Positions 21,292 to 32,851 of a stretch of 64,000 nt of DNA are shown here, one piece after another. Every line of letters begins with the position of its first letter. Position 1 is the first letter of the stretch. The notes beneath the pieces are model-generated. The model did not search any database, was not told the DNA's origin, and saw only the letters and a program-made list of their open reading frames with translations. Source of the stretch: Beroe forskalii (taxonomy: Eukaryota; Ctenophora; Nuda; Beroida; Beroidae); the NCBI GenBank assembly GCA_011033025.1, contig WFMF01000624.1, positions 23,918 through 87,917 on the forward strand, given 5' to 3'. Position numbers and translations under genes: made by a program.

Positions 21292-23360
21292 TCATCTCAC
21301 CAAATGACGAAAATTAATGAGGACTCTGGTTAGGGCAATCCATGAAGCATCTGCATCAAATGGAAATAATAAAATTGAATAGTTGACTCTTAGTCCACAA
21401 ATATTTTTGTCACTCACTCATAGATTTTATTGTCCCATTCCCCATATCAGATTGTATAGTAATATTCTCAATTTTAATGTGACACCAAATGAATTGAAAT
21501 TCGAAAGATTTGTTAAATCAAAGATTTTACATTAAGCTATTATGATTAACCACTTCGAATTTTTCATATGGAGTTTTTACTACTTACCACTCTCTATCTC
21601 TCTTTCTCTCTCTAAATACACTCCCACCTTCTCTCTAAACTCTCAGAATTGTGGAGTTCACAATTGACATTTGACAAGGGATGTCCTGACAATGACATGA
21701 ACAATTCCTGCCAGGTCTCTTTCCTCCTTTTCAACTTTTCAATGCTTGCAACATAGAAACCAATAAGCAGTATTTTTATTATGTTTGTGTCTTATTTCTG
21801 CTTAATGATGTAATCCAAAGAAGAATGTGAAATGAATATTAGTGTTGATATGTTATCAAATCTTCTTATCAAAAATTTTCCATCTATCTATCTATCTATC
21901 TATTGCATTGATCTTTGATTTCTGTTTGATGAACTATGTACAGTATATAGAATTTTTGTGTTTCACTGAAATGATCAATCACTTCAAATATGTAAATAGA
22001 TGGGACAAGTATGGTGTAAAAGGTGCTGTGCTTAATTGGATTTCATCATACTTATCAGATAGGAAGTTTAAAGTTATAGTCAATGACAGTTCATCTCAAG
22101 AAGCAATTCTTGATATTGGGGTCCCACAGGGATCTATATTGGGTCCACTACTGTTCATTCTATATACAAAGGATTTGGAGAGATATAATATCCAAGTATG
22201 GACTCTCTGTGCACTTATATGCTGATGATACACAGGTTTATTTCTCATTTGATGTCCATTCACCTAATCCTGACCTTTCCGTCATTAAAAGATTGCTTCA
22301 CAGAGATTAAGTCATGGATGATGTGCAGCTTTCTTAAACTGAATGAGGACAAGACAGGAATTCATTGACATTGGCTATTACATCAGTCCCATTGAAAAGT
22401 TGAGCCTCAGTGATTCTGTGGATGAAATAACTGTCAGTCAGTCCTAGCAACTAAAAACCTGGGTTTTTATTTTGACCACCGACTTAGCATGGATGATCAG
22501 ATTAAGCACATCTCTCAAATATGTTACCTAAACCTGAGAAATCTCAGGGCGCATTGGCTCACGATTAACACACAGCCTTAAAGTACAGCTAGTTCATGCA
22601 AACATACTATCAATGATAGATTACTGTAATGCATCATATGCTATAGTTACTGAAAAAGAATCTCCAGAAACTTCCAAAAGCTTCAAAATGATGCAGTTAG
22701 ATTCATCTTCAAGTTGAATGGTAAATGAAATGGTCACCAATCAGTCCTTACCTCAAGGAGTTACACTTTCTTCCAGTTGTCTACAGAATACAATTCAAAA
22801 CTGCTCTTCTTGTCTTTAAATGCATCAACAACATGGCACCCAAATATCTGAAAGAACTTCTTTGCCTAAGAGAAACTAAAGAATGAGCCTTCGTCTGGAT
22901 GATGACTTTTTTCATGTTAAAGACACCAAGTCCACCGAATTTTTCTAGGACTCTTAATGCTTTTTATTATAATGGACCAAGAGTATGGAATATGTTACCT
23001 TATCAACTAAGATGTTTGTCGAATATTGATATATTTAAGCGAGGTTTAAAGACACATTATTTTGAACTAGCATTCAGTGGAATCCCTTGAGATAATTTGA
23101 TAACTTAGTTAGTGGAGCTAAAACTTGATTTCTGTGATAGTTGTTTTCAAAGTAGTGTGGATTTTCTTCAGGTCACGCTTGAATGGCTAGAATATTTCCC
23201 TCACAGATATTTATTCAACAATGTCTAAGCGTGTTATAAATGTATTAATTTATTTATTTATTATTATATGGCAAGCCATAGGATATGTCCTGGTCATACC
23301 TAGTTTCGAGGAGGCCATAGCTAGACATTGTCTTTTTATAAGATATAATTTAATTGATAA
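21292..23360 (+). repeat. Repeat A, copy 1 (interrupted by a LINE)
   Basis: From TCATCTCACCAAATGACG through the (CTAT)n run at 21883-21902 to TTAATTGATAA it matches 34013-34845 almost base for base, and 23721-24542 in reverse, except for the LINE at 22009-23264. No gene product is recognised in repeat A itself. Confidence 0.85.
22009..23264 (+). pseudogene. 5'-truncated LINE with broken reverse transcriptase (CR1/L2/Rex-like)
   Basis: Translations show the fingers/palm phrase YGVKGAVLNWISSYLSDRK and, near 22110-22170, VPQGSILGPLLFILYTKDL. A frameshift near 22190 leads to YADDTQVYFSF (catalytic YADD, about 22217-22250). From about 22310 to 22890 the frame is broken by several stops. A C-terminal piece (about 22935-23087) with YYNGPRVWNMLP and FKRGLKTHYF is typical of LINE ORF2 ends. 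It terminates with (ATTT)n-like DNA at 23247-23264. Comparison with the uninterrupted copy places the junctions at 22009 and about 23264. The endonuclease domain and 5' half are missing, so it is dead on arrival. Confidence 0.85.
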
Positions 23361-24542
23361 ATCTTAATCTACCTTACCTTGTCATACCTTGGTTGAGTCT
23401 ATTTTGATTCAGCAGTTATCTATCTCAAAGATAGATAACATTACATAATGACATTATCCTGCCTCTTATTGTAGGCAAGGTAGTAAATAAATTTTCAACA
23501 CTACTTATTACAATCAAATTTGAGGAAGGTGCTTATCACCAAATGGAGTTTTCTGAAGACGAGAAATAATATAATCATTTTCAATGTTGTATTCTTGAAA
23601 CTGGCAACCAGCAGTGTAAAGTAGATCTGATTTGAATCCATTTTTGCGTTCTCAGTGTTTTACTATGGGGTCCCCCACAGTCAATGCTAAAAGCAATCAA
23701 GTTCAACACAATTCTTATCAATTAAATTATATCATCTTATAAAAAGACAATGTCTAGCTATGGCCTCCTCGAAACTAGGTATGGCCAGGACATATCCTAT
23801 GGCTTGCCATATAGTCAAATTGTCCCATCTATTTACATATTTGAAGTGATTGATCATTTCAGTGAAACACAAAAATTCTATATACTGTACATAGTTCATC
23901 AAACAGAAATCAAAGATCAATGCAATTGATAGATAGATAGATAGATAGATGGAAAATTTTTGATAAGAAGATTTGATAACATATCAACACTAATATTCAT
24001 TTCACATTCTTCTTTGGATTACATCATTAAGCAGAAATAAGACACAAACATAATAAAAATACTGCTTATTGGTTTCTATGTTGCAAGCATTGAAAAGTTG
24101 AAAAAGGAGGAAAGAGACCTGGCAGGGAATTGTTCATGTCATTGTCAGGACATCCCTTGTCAAATGTCAATTGTGAACTCCACAATTCTGAGAGTTTAGA
24201 GAGAAGGTGGGAGTGTATTTAGAGAGAGAAAGAGAGATAGAGAGTGGTAAGTAGTAAAAACTCCATATGAAAAATTCGAAGTGGTTAATCACAATAGCTT
24301 AATGTAAAATCTTTGATTTAACAAATAATTCGAATTTCAATTCATTTGATGTCACATTAAAATTGAGAATATTACTATACAATCTGATATGGGGGAATGG
24401 GACAATAAAATCTATGAGTGAGTGACAAAAATATTTGTGGACTAAGAGTCAACTATTCAATTTTATTATTTCCATTTGATGCAGATGCTTCATGGATTGC
24501 CCTAACCAGAGTCCTCATTAATTTTCGTCATTTGGTGAGATG
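23361..24542 (-). repeat. Repeat A, copy 2 (inverted, no LINE)
   Basis: Reverse complement of 34013 to about 35195, including the uninterrupted LINE target (TGGGACAATTTGACTATATG). It is joined tail to tail with copy 1 at 23360/23361. Confidence 0.85.
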
Positions 24543-24911
24543 AACTTCATGGATAGTGAAACACGCTATGCAGTCAATAAGACCACTTGCGCTTAATGAG
24601 GGCTTAGCTTCCCTAACCAGTTGCTAAACACGTATATACCTGTTTGCGTTGGGCGGCGCTTACACACCTATGCGTGCTTAGGAACTAACCAGGGGCGTCA
24701 AACGACGAGGAACAAGAAGCCGCGCGCGCAAAATTAGGGATCTGGTTAGAGCAAAGGGCCTAACCATGGCGTTCGTGCGCGCGACGCGTGCAGCACATAG
24801 TTGCAGTAACTTTGGCGCAACACATCAAATCAAGCTAAGTAAGTGAATTCACTTACTTAGCTTGATTGTTAACATGAAAGGCACCACTGTATCAGTGCGC
24901 GCGCGACGTAG

Positions 24912-25050
24912 AATTAGTGAGCCTTCTCGTACACGTGTATGTACGAGAAGGCTCACTAGTAAAAATAGTAATTCATGATCACTATTTTTTATTAGTGAGC
25001 CTTCTCGTACACGTGCATGTACGACAAGGCTCACTAAAAAAAATAGTATT
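24912..25050. repeat. Hairpin array, AGTGAGCC type (right shoulder of IR2)
   Basis: Mirror image of 20775-20905, including the same single arm mismatch (TGTACGACAAGGCTCACT), so the two shoulders share a recent origin. Confidence 0.9.
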
Positions 25051-25097
25051 ATTTTTCATATATATATTATTTTTTATATATATTATTTTTTATATAT

Positions 25098-27249
25098 CGT
25101 CACCTTCAAATCAAAAGGTGATAACTCGAGTTATCACCTTTTCAAAAAAACCTTACCAAGTGATTCAGAATCTCATTGCGCACCCGTGAGTGAAATTTTG
25201 AAGTGATTTGAGCAAAATCAGCAACAAAATTTTTTTAGAAAGTTTTGCCAAAAAGTTATAACCCGAGTTATTACCTCCTAAAAATAATTTGAAATAATAA
25301 AATAAATTTTCTAGGGCTATAACTCAACATATCACCTTTTGGTAAAAAATAAAACAGTCCAAAATTCCGAAAAAAAGTTATAACTCCAGTTATAACCCTA
25401 TTTTTGAAAGATTGTTTGCTTTTTTCTATTAATTTTCAGGTTATAACTTGAGTTATAACCAAGTTTGAAAGAAATTTTTCACATATTTAGGGTTCTCAAT
25501 TTGAGAAATAAGAAATTGTAAGAATGTTTTATTAAGTACTATAATGGGCCTCTGTTGTATCAAAGAGTTGTCTAGGAAATCTAAAAATACCTATGATAGT
25601 AATTTCATAGTAGGTACTAACAGTATATGGAAGTTTTTATTGACATGCTTTCGTGAGCATTGACCAGCAATAATATACAGAAGTATCGAGGTGAAACATT
25701 ACTTTTCAGTGCCAACAGTTCATTTTGACAAATTGGTGTATGACATAGTTATGCAATTCCCAAATTATTTCCATTATTGTGTCACCCATCTGTTTTAAAA
25801 TTGAGTACCTGTGAACAATGTAGTGATTGATGATTAGGGTACTATTGCTCTAACCTCTATTACTCAAATATTTTTTGCCTTATTTGGAATCTGCAAGTTA
25901 GGAAATTACTAATAGGAAATTCAAGAAGCAACGATTTCATTTCTAGGATGAATGGATGATTAGCTGATTTGGAGGATTCTTTTTCTGATTTAATCAATTG
26001 GAATGGCATATAGGTTGTAATAATAAGATGACCACAGTGGTATCATAAAGCGTGGATTTGATGAGGAGCAATAGTATTTCCAGTAATCAAGTCGAGATCA
26101 TTTTGGAATTTCTTCATCATCATGTATCACAAAATGTAAAATATTAATAGACTTTGCATTAATCAAAAAATCTAACAACGGGGCCAACTTCGGCCAAAAT
26201 CTAATTGACACCATTGGATGGTATACAGGTCATTTATTAACCATGATAAGAACCACATATCTGACCGAAAACATACGATTTTATGCCTATGGTTGTCAGT
26301 TTGTTAAATAAAAATTGTCTTAATTTCTGGCCATTCTTCACAAAAAACAAAGTAATGAGTAAAACTGGTAGATGTAAATTGTAAAGTGGTATTTTTGTGA
26401 CTGATAAAAGGACTGTGTTAATCCTCAATGAAGCACGGAGTTTGCTCAAGACATGATGATATTGTTGATTTAAATGGTGTTTAGTGTTTCTACTTCCATA
26501 CTTTCTGAATAGTTTGCAATTTTAAGCAGACATGTCAATGCTTTATGCTAGTATGGTACATAGTACTACTGAAAAGTAGTTTGATGAACTCACACACATA
26601 GCTAGATAGCAGCCACAATTTGATTTGAAACTTAAACTTTTAGGGTGCAAAATAGTTGTGAACAGTATCATAAAAGAGGCTAAATGATAATAGAGCTTGA
26701 TTTTGTTTCCTTATTAAAATCACTACAGAGGCGCTAAAAATCGTGAAATTTCGTAATGATGTCATTAAATTTCATGAAACTTTATAATTTTATTGTTTTT
26801 GAAAATAAAATAAGAACCGAAGAGAATAAAAAGGATGGCGTCTTCAAATATCAGTTTGAAATAATTCAAGAACATTTTGATATCTTGAAATGGAATTTAA
26901 GGCAATAAGGTGATAACTCAATGTAATTTATGATAATACTGCTGTTTTTAGTAGGAGAAAAGTAATTCAAAAGGTTATAATTAGAGATATCACCTCTTCA
27001 AATTATTTTTGTAAATTAAAGTTTCGACCAAAGGTGATAACTGTCAATTTTTCAGGTAATTAATTAATTGTAATTAATTAGGTGGACATCGGGAGGAGTG
27101 AAAACATTATCTGATCATACTACATTATTTCATACTATTTAGGAAACCAAAACTTGAGAAAATTTGACCATTAGTTTTTTGAAGAAAATCAGTTTTTCGA
27201 TTATCTCAAAACTATACTTTTCAAGTTATCACCTTTTGATTTGGTGACG
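25098..27249 (-). mobile_element. Family B element, copy 2 (2152 bp)
   Basis: Begins CGTCACCTTCAAATCAAAAG and ends CACCTTTTGATTTGGTGACG; ATAT flanks both ends (25094-25097, 27250-27253). It is inserted in the AT block of the right arm of IR2. Inverse of copy 1 throughout. It is more complete than copy 3, keeping a ~190-bp segment around 26045-26235 that copy 3 lacks. Non-coding. Confidence 0.9.
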
Positions 27250-27418
27250 ATATATTATTTTATATATATATATATATATACTGTATAATATATTATTTTT
27301 ATATATTTTATTTTTATATATATTATTTTATATATTTTATTTTTTTATATATATTATTTTTTATATATATTATTTTTTATACATATTATTTTTATATATA
27401 TTGTTTTTTACATATAGG
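27250..27418. repeat. AT block continuation
   Basis: TATATATTATTTTTTATATA repeats, continuing the block at 25055-25097 after the B element. A near copy lies at 29677-29848. Confidence 0.8.
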
Positions 27419-28145
27419 GACGTTAAATATAGCATTCTTAGCAAGTTTGAGAATAAAGAGAACGACAAAGTAAGATGTCAGAAATTTCATAACGAAAAAT
27501 AATGACACTAAGTTACAAAGCAACGTTTCAATATGATCAACATACCATGTTCACGCTAATACTTTTCTCCATTACCTCGTATATATACCGACTATGAACT
27601 TAAAGCTGTCAAGTCGAGTAACACATGTTTAATGACTTCTCTGATTTCTAGTCAGAGCTCTCACTGTCATTAACCATGCTTCACGACCAAACACTGTCAT
27701 ACCAATCAGCAATCTGAGCATTCACTTTCTCATTCAGGTTACTAATTAGCATCACAGGATCCACTCGGAATACTAAAATACATACACATACACTAAATAT
27801 ACCAATCAGAGCAAACATATCAAATACAATTAAAATTAAGATTAATTAACCATCTAGGTACGTCAAATAAGAATAGCTTATATGATTTCTCCTGAATGTT
27901 TAACTTAGGGTTAATCTTTTGGATAGACCAGTGCCTCCTTGGTTCTACGCTTAAAAGTTTTATGTTCAAAAGTTAAAATTTTGGGACTGTCTGTGTTAAA
28001 AAGTGTGGCCTGGATTTTCTAAAAATATGTTTAGCGACTACTGAATCAGTCTTTGGGTCAGCATGTTCCTTCATTCTATCCTGAATGTTTCGCGTTGTTT
28101 CACCACATCTGGTTTTAACATTGAGTAGCACTCAAGATAGTATAT
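27419..28145 (-). pseudogene. Penelope-like element, 3' fragment 1
   Basis: On the minus strand this corresponds to the end of the GIY-YIG domain, the ORF stop and the 3' region of the element at 30604-32008, from about 31390 onward. Single-base indels near 27945 and 28020 break the frame. Sequence beyond 28110 departs from the family. It is the first half of a ~1.0-kb direct duplication with 29543-30566. Confidence 0.8.
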
Positions 28146-29402
28146 ATATATTATTACTGATTGGGAGTATTAGCACTCTAACCTCATCTCAAATACCTTA
28201 GTATTCGGCAACGTGTTATGAGGCACTCTAATACAACTGATCAATACTTGCGTGCGGTATCCGAATTTCCATAGCAACAGCAGCATTCATATCCCCTTCC
28301 CCTTTTGTTTCTCTTGATTAGTTAAAAATCTCTTGGAAAGGTTGAATTTTATTGTGTACAGCAGGCGGTGGCACATAGTTCACGTAAAACTTTCAAATTA
28401 AAATTAAGAAGACAAGCAGGTTAGTAATTGATATCACGTCACACTACATCAATGAAATTGAAAGGACTACCCTTTTCAGAATTTGGCTCGTTCAGAATCT
28501 TCCCCAAACGCTGACGGCTGATGTCCAAGCTGCTGACTGATTGACAGAATATTGCAGGTAATGATTTAAGGAGGTGCTGTATAACAGATAGGACGTGTGA
28601 TGCTTGGAACTTTCATTACTGTCAAAATAGAGAGATGGAGTTCGTCAGGATACATTCTTTAGATTTTCCTTCATTGTGTTATTTGGTGGCTTAGATCTGT
28701 AGTATGATGAGTCTATAAAGTGCCCACCCGAGTACATGGGTTCTGAGCTGTCCCGAGGACGTTGAAATAGCAGCGAAGCTGCTATTTCAACTTCCTCGGG
28801 ACAGCTCAGAACCCAGTCATTTTTACTGTCACAATTAGAGTATCTTTTCATTTTTTACGGTGCTTCTCCTTGATAATAAATACTTCCAGTGACATGACTG
28901 GAAATTTGCCATGCCTTGTTATGAATGATATATTTCTTGTTTGGTTAGTAATAGTGATATTGTACCACGTGAGACTGTTGTCAACTGTTTTCAGTTCAAA
29001 CCAAGACTTACTGTTTAACTCACGGAATGTTTTGCTTGTACCGAAATTGTTGACTGGTTAAAATCAGATGTTTGGTACTTGTTCATCATTTTTGCTGCTT
29101 AATAAATGAACTCCATAATTTGCCTCGTTGTACTTGTCTGCTATTTCAGCTTTCATTAAGGAATTCAAGAAATGCACCCATCTTCATGTTTTGGTGAATG
29201 TCGAGCCATCATTTGACATTCTGACGTTGGATTTGTTGGCTGTGAAAAATTGGCGGGAATTTCATTATGTGGCAATTCGGTACCACTTTTGTCGCCGTTT
29301 TTTGTGTTTTCTGCAGGGCGCTGTACATAAGTGATGGATGAAATTGCGCGTCCGGGGCACGCGCACGTACGAATTTCTTAGGAATTTTGTCTTAAAATCG
29401 CC
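28146..29402. other. Single-copy stretch between the two duplicated blocks
   Basis: Apart from the hairpin at 28737-28815 nothing is recognised. Frames of 60-70 codons lack identifiable domains. Confidence 0.4.
28737..28815. repeat. 79-bp hairpin with GAA loop
   Basis: Arms of 38 nt (TGGGTTCTGAGCTGTCCCGA, then GGA-GTTGAAATAGCAGC) pair with one mismatch around the loop in GCAGCGAAGCTGC. The core GCGAAGC is the well-known exceptionally stable DNA mini-hairpin. Could act as a terminator-like or cruciform structure; no gene boundary is seen. Confidence 0.9.
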
Positions 29403-29528
29403 ATGCTACGTAGCGTGCTAACACGCTACGTAGCGTGTTTACACGCTACGTAGCGTTCCTCGACCCGGGTTTCCAACCGGTAACTTACCGGTTCCGAACC
29501 GGTACGTTAGCGTGCCGGCACGCTATTT
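29403..29528. repeat. Palindrome array CACGCTACGTAGCGTG
   Basis: Three successive copies of CACGCTACGTAGCGTG-type perfect palindromes, followed by AACCGGTAACTTACCGGTT, GAACCGGTAC and AGCGTGCCGGCACGCT. Each is self-complementary and centred on TACGTA, CCGG or GCCGGC. Confidence 0.9.
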
Positions 29529-29542
29529 CAACTCGTCAGGGT

Positions 29543-29676
29543 ACATTATTTCATACTATTTAGGAAACCAAAACTTGAGAAAATTTGACCATTAGTTTTG
29601 AAGAAAATCAGTTTTTTTCGATTATCTCAAAACTATACTTTTCAAGTTATCACCTTTTGATTTGAAGGTGACGATA
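29543..29676 (-). mobile_element. Solitary end of a family B element
   Basis: Matches the last ~130 bp of B copy 2 (27118-27249), ending TTTTGATTTGAAGGTGACG and then ATAT. It is cut off abruptly at 29543 next to the palindrome array, as part of a larger direct duplication. Confidence 0.8.
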
Positions 29677-29849
29677 TCATGATTATATATATATATATAT
29701 ATATATATACTGTATAATATATTATTTTTTATATATTTTATTTTTTATATATATTATTTTTTATATATTTTATTTTTTATATATATTATTTTTTATATAT
29801 ATTATTTTTTATACATATTATTTTTTATATATATTGTTTTTACATATAG

Positions 29850-30568
29850 GGACGTTAAATATAGCATTCTTAGCAAGTTTGAGAATAAAGAGAACGACAA
29901 AGTAAGATGTCAGAAATTTCATAACGAAATAATGACACTAAGTTACAAAGCAACGTTTCAATATGATCAACATACCATGTTCACGCTAATACTTTTCTCC
30001 ATTACCTCGTATATATACCGACTATGAACTTAAAGCTGTCAAGTCGAGACACATGTTTAATGACTTCTCTGATTTCTAGTCAGAGCTCTCACTGTCATTA
30101 ACCATGCTTCACGACCAAACACTGTCATACCAATCAGCAATCTGAGCATTCACTTTCTCATTCAGGTTACTAATTAGCATCACAGGATCCACTCGGAATA
30201 CTAAAATACATACACATACACTAAATATACCAATCAGAGCAAACATATCAAATACAATTAAAATTAAGATTAATTAACCATCCTAGGTACGTCAAATAAG
30301 AATAGCTTATATGATTTCTCCTGAATGTTTAACTTAGGGTTAATCTTTTGGATAGACAGTGCCTCCTTGGTTCTACGCTTAAAAGTTTTATGTTCAAAAG
30401 TTAAAATTTTGGGACTGTCTGTGTTAAAAGTGTGGCCTGGATTTTCTAAAATATGTTTAGCGACTACTGAATCAGTCTTTGGGTCAGCATGTTCCTTCAT
30501 TCTATCCTGAATGTTTCGCGTTGTTTCACCAACATAATTGGCTTCACATTGCGAGCACTCAAGATAGT
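29850..30568 (-). pseudogene. Penelope-like element, 3' fragment 2 (inverted partner of the main copy)
   Basis: Reverse copy of about 31317-32005. The minus-strand frame from about 30568 to 30270 encodes the GIY-YIG domain from YYLECSQCEANYVGE to the normal end FDVPRMVN. It starts inside the domain, so it is 5' truncated. Only ~35 bp of AT sequence separate it from the plus-strand element, giving a head-to-head inverted pair. A frame read on the plus strand across 30489-30600 is antisense to this fragment and not a real N-terminus. Confidence 0.88.
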
Positions 30569-30603
30569 ATATATATATTATTTTTTATATATTTTATTTT
30601 TTA

Positions 30604-31616
30604 TTGAGAAGCGTGATGAAGATAATGGTATAGCTGATGTTGAGTTTTATGATAAATCTACACAAATGAGATATGTGGTTAGATGCTTTACACGTTATGT
30701 TGATGATATTTTAGCTGCATTTGAGAGCTCAGAGAAAGCTCACGAATTTTTAGCATTTCTTAACAGTTTACATGGTAATATAAAATTTACGATTGAAGAA
30801 GAAGTTATGGGGCGGATGCCCTTCTTGGACATATTGCTGATAAGAGAGAACGATCATATGTCAACCACAGTCTATAGGAAAACGACACACTCTGGGGTCT
30901 ATGCTCATTTCACTAGTTTTGTTCCATTTGCCCTCAAACTCCAATTGATAAGAACACTACTGCACAGAGCTTACGAGATCTGCAGCAGTTATGAGCTTCT
31001 TCATGCGGAATTTGAGAGAATAAAGCTAATGATGATGAACAATGGGTACAACAGGGATTACATCTACTCGGTTGTAAACCGCTTCCTTACAAGAAAGGCG
31101 TCAGAGAATAGACCTTTTGAAGGCCCCAAGCCAAAAGAGATCTATATCCGTCTCCCATTCCTTAAGGATAGCACTTACAAACTGGAGAAGTGTATCAATA
31201 GCTGTCTCAGCCAGATTAAGTGTGGCGCTCTCAGAGTCAAAGTATTTTACACTTACTCGAGAGTTTCTGATAGACTGAGGTTCAAGGATAGGTCTTCGAT
31301 CATCAACAATGCCATTTACTATCTTGAGTGCTCGCAATGTGAAGCCAATTATGTTGGTGAAACAACGCGAAACATTCAGGATAGAATGAAGGAACATGCT
31401 GACCCAAAGACTGATTCAGTAGTCGCTAAACATATTTTAGAAAATCCAGGCCACACTTTTAACACAGACAGTCCCAAAATTTTAACTTTTGAACATAAAA
31501 CTTTTAAGCGTAGAACCAAGGAGGCACTGTCTATCCAAAAGATTAACCCTAAGTTAAACATTCAGGAGAAATCATATAAGCTATTCTTATTTGACGTACC
31601 TAGGATGGTTAATTAA
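30604..31616 (+). pseudogene. Penelope-like retroelement polyprotein: C-terminal RT plus GIY-YIG endonuclease
   Basis: The open frame encodes about 336 residues. It begins mid reverse transcriptase: EKRDEDNG, then RYVDDILAAF with the catalytic YVDD at 30696-30707, GRMPFLDILL and STTVYRKTTHSGVYAHF (all typical of Penelope RTs). A linker with NRFLTRKASENRP follows, then the endonuclease from 31317: YYLECSQCEANYVGE, the conserved Arg in TRNIQDRMKEH, and NPGHTF. It stops normally after FDVPRMVN. The palm motifs before YVDD and the whole N-terminus are absent, so it cannot be autonomous, but the remaining frame has no stop. This suggests recent insertion. It belongs to the endonuclease-positive Penelope clade. 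Confidence 0.93.
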
Positions 31617-32008
31617 TCTTAATTTTAATTGTATTTGATATGTTTGCTCTGATTGGTATATTTAGTGTATGTGTATGTATTTTAGTATTCCGAGTGGATC
31701 CTGTGATGCTAATTAGTAACCTGAATGAGAAAGTGAATGCTCAGATTGCTGATTGGTATGACAGTGTTTGGTCGTGAAGCATGGTTAATGACAGTGAGAG
31801 CTCTGACTAGAAATCAGAGAAGTCATTAAACATGTGTCTCGACTTGACAGCTTTAAGTTCATAGTCGGTATATATACGAGGTAATGGAGAAAAGTATTAG
31901 CGTGAACATGGTATGTTGATCATATTGAAACGTTGCTTTGTAACTTAGTGTCATTATTTCGTTATGAAATTTCTGACATCTTACTTTGTCGTTCTCTTTA
32001 TTCTCAAA
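31617..32008 (+). other. 3' untranslated region of the Penelope-like element
   Basis: Conserved with the inverted fragments at 29850-30270 and 27419-27890, ending TTCTCAAACTT at the AT block. I searched by eye for the hammerhead ribozyme core often carried by this retroelement group and found no intact core here. Confidence 0.7.
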
Positions 32009-32182
32009 CTTTTTACATATATATATTTAATAAATTTCATATATATTTTATACATTTCATATATATTTTATATATATTATATATTATTTATTATTAAATA
32101 TTATATATTTACATGTTTTATTTATATATTTATACATATCTTATATATATTTTGTTAGTGAGCCTTCTCGTACACCGTACGC
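32009..32182. repeat. AT block end with half hairpin and GTACACCGTAC terminus
   Basis: ATATATTTTATACATTTCAT-type DNA leads into TTAGTGAGCCTTCTCGTACACCGTAC (32155-32182), a single hairpin arm. The same junction occurs at 53216-53239, and a related one (CCTTCTGGTACACCGTAC) at 55214-55231, so this marks a family terminus. Confidence 0.75.
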
Positions 32183-32851
32183 CTGGCGATAATGACATTG
32201 CATTACTTCGAAAATACAGACTTTGAAAATACAAATTGACAAATTTGGGATGATACCCAACCAAGTGTCCCAATCCACATTTGGACGTCACACTAGCATT
32301 GCTATTTGATCCCACCAAATCAGGATCAGGAGTAGGAGAAAAAACAGCGTAGAAGCTATCTAAGCGGAAGCCTACGGCCACATGTTACATGTTGAAAATT
32401 AGCTAAACACGAATATCCCTGTGACTACCTTGGCGCGCGCACTTATTTGTCTTGCTTAACACGTATACCCCTGTTTGCGTTGCGCGGCGCATACAAACAC
32501 CTATGCGGGCTTAGGAATCATTTGTCGTACGATGTACGATTGACGCGGACGATGTATGACCCGCTGACGCCAGCCGCGCGGCGCTGATTCTCAATTTCAT
32601 GAGGGTCTGTCATAGATGGATTTCACCCATCCCTAGCGCGCAACACTCGGAAATTTGAAGGGTCGTGTTCATGTTGCGGAGAAAAATGGCGCGCGGCGGA
32701 GGGTAGGGTAAAATCCTACTAGGTCTGTCAACACTCAACGGCAAACGGCGATCAAAACGCAAACGCGCCTATCCGATGGGAAGCGTGCAGCGCGTACATA
32801 CAACATACACCTGTCACCTATTAACTTAGGCAGCGCTCAGGCTTAGGGTAT
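32183..32851. other. Spacer with a CTAAGC/TAAACACG hairpin copy
   Basis: 32395-32520 holds GCTAAACACGAATATCCCTG, TTAACACGTATACCCCTG, GCGTTGCGCGGCGC and CACCTATGCGGGCTTAGGAA, a member of the hairpin family described at 19735-20180. The rest is unassigned and CpG-rich. Confidence 0.5.

Larger units (their letters stand above)
20405..25093. repeat. 4.7-kb inverted repeat (IR2) with hairpin arrays at both shoulders
   Basis: The left arm (20405-23360 once the LINE at 22009-23264 is removed) matches in reverse the right arm (23718-25093, continuing after the B element). The spacer is 23361-23717. Both arms carry the AT block, AGTGAGCCTTCTCGTACA hairpins, CACTTACTTAGCTTGATT, the CTAAGC-CGCATAGGTG hairpin and the same region as 34013-34820. 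One arm difference is a ~24-bp GC hairpin (CGCGCTTCCCTGAGGAAGCG, about 21158) present only on the left. Confidence 0.85.

Noticed and set aside
30489-30603. N-terminal extension of the Penelope open frame
   Set aside because: It is antisense to the inverted Penelope fragment plus AT repeat, joined by chance to the true RT frame.
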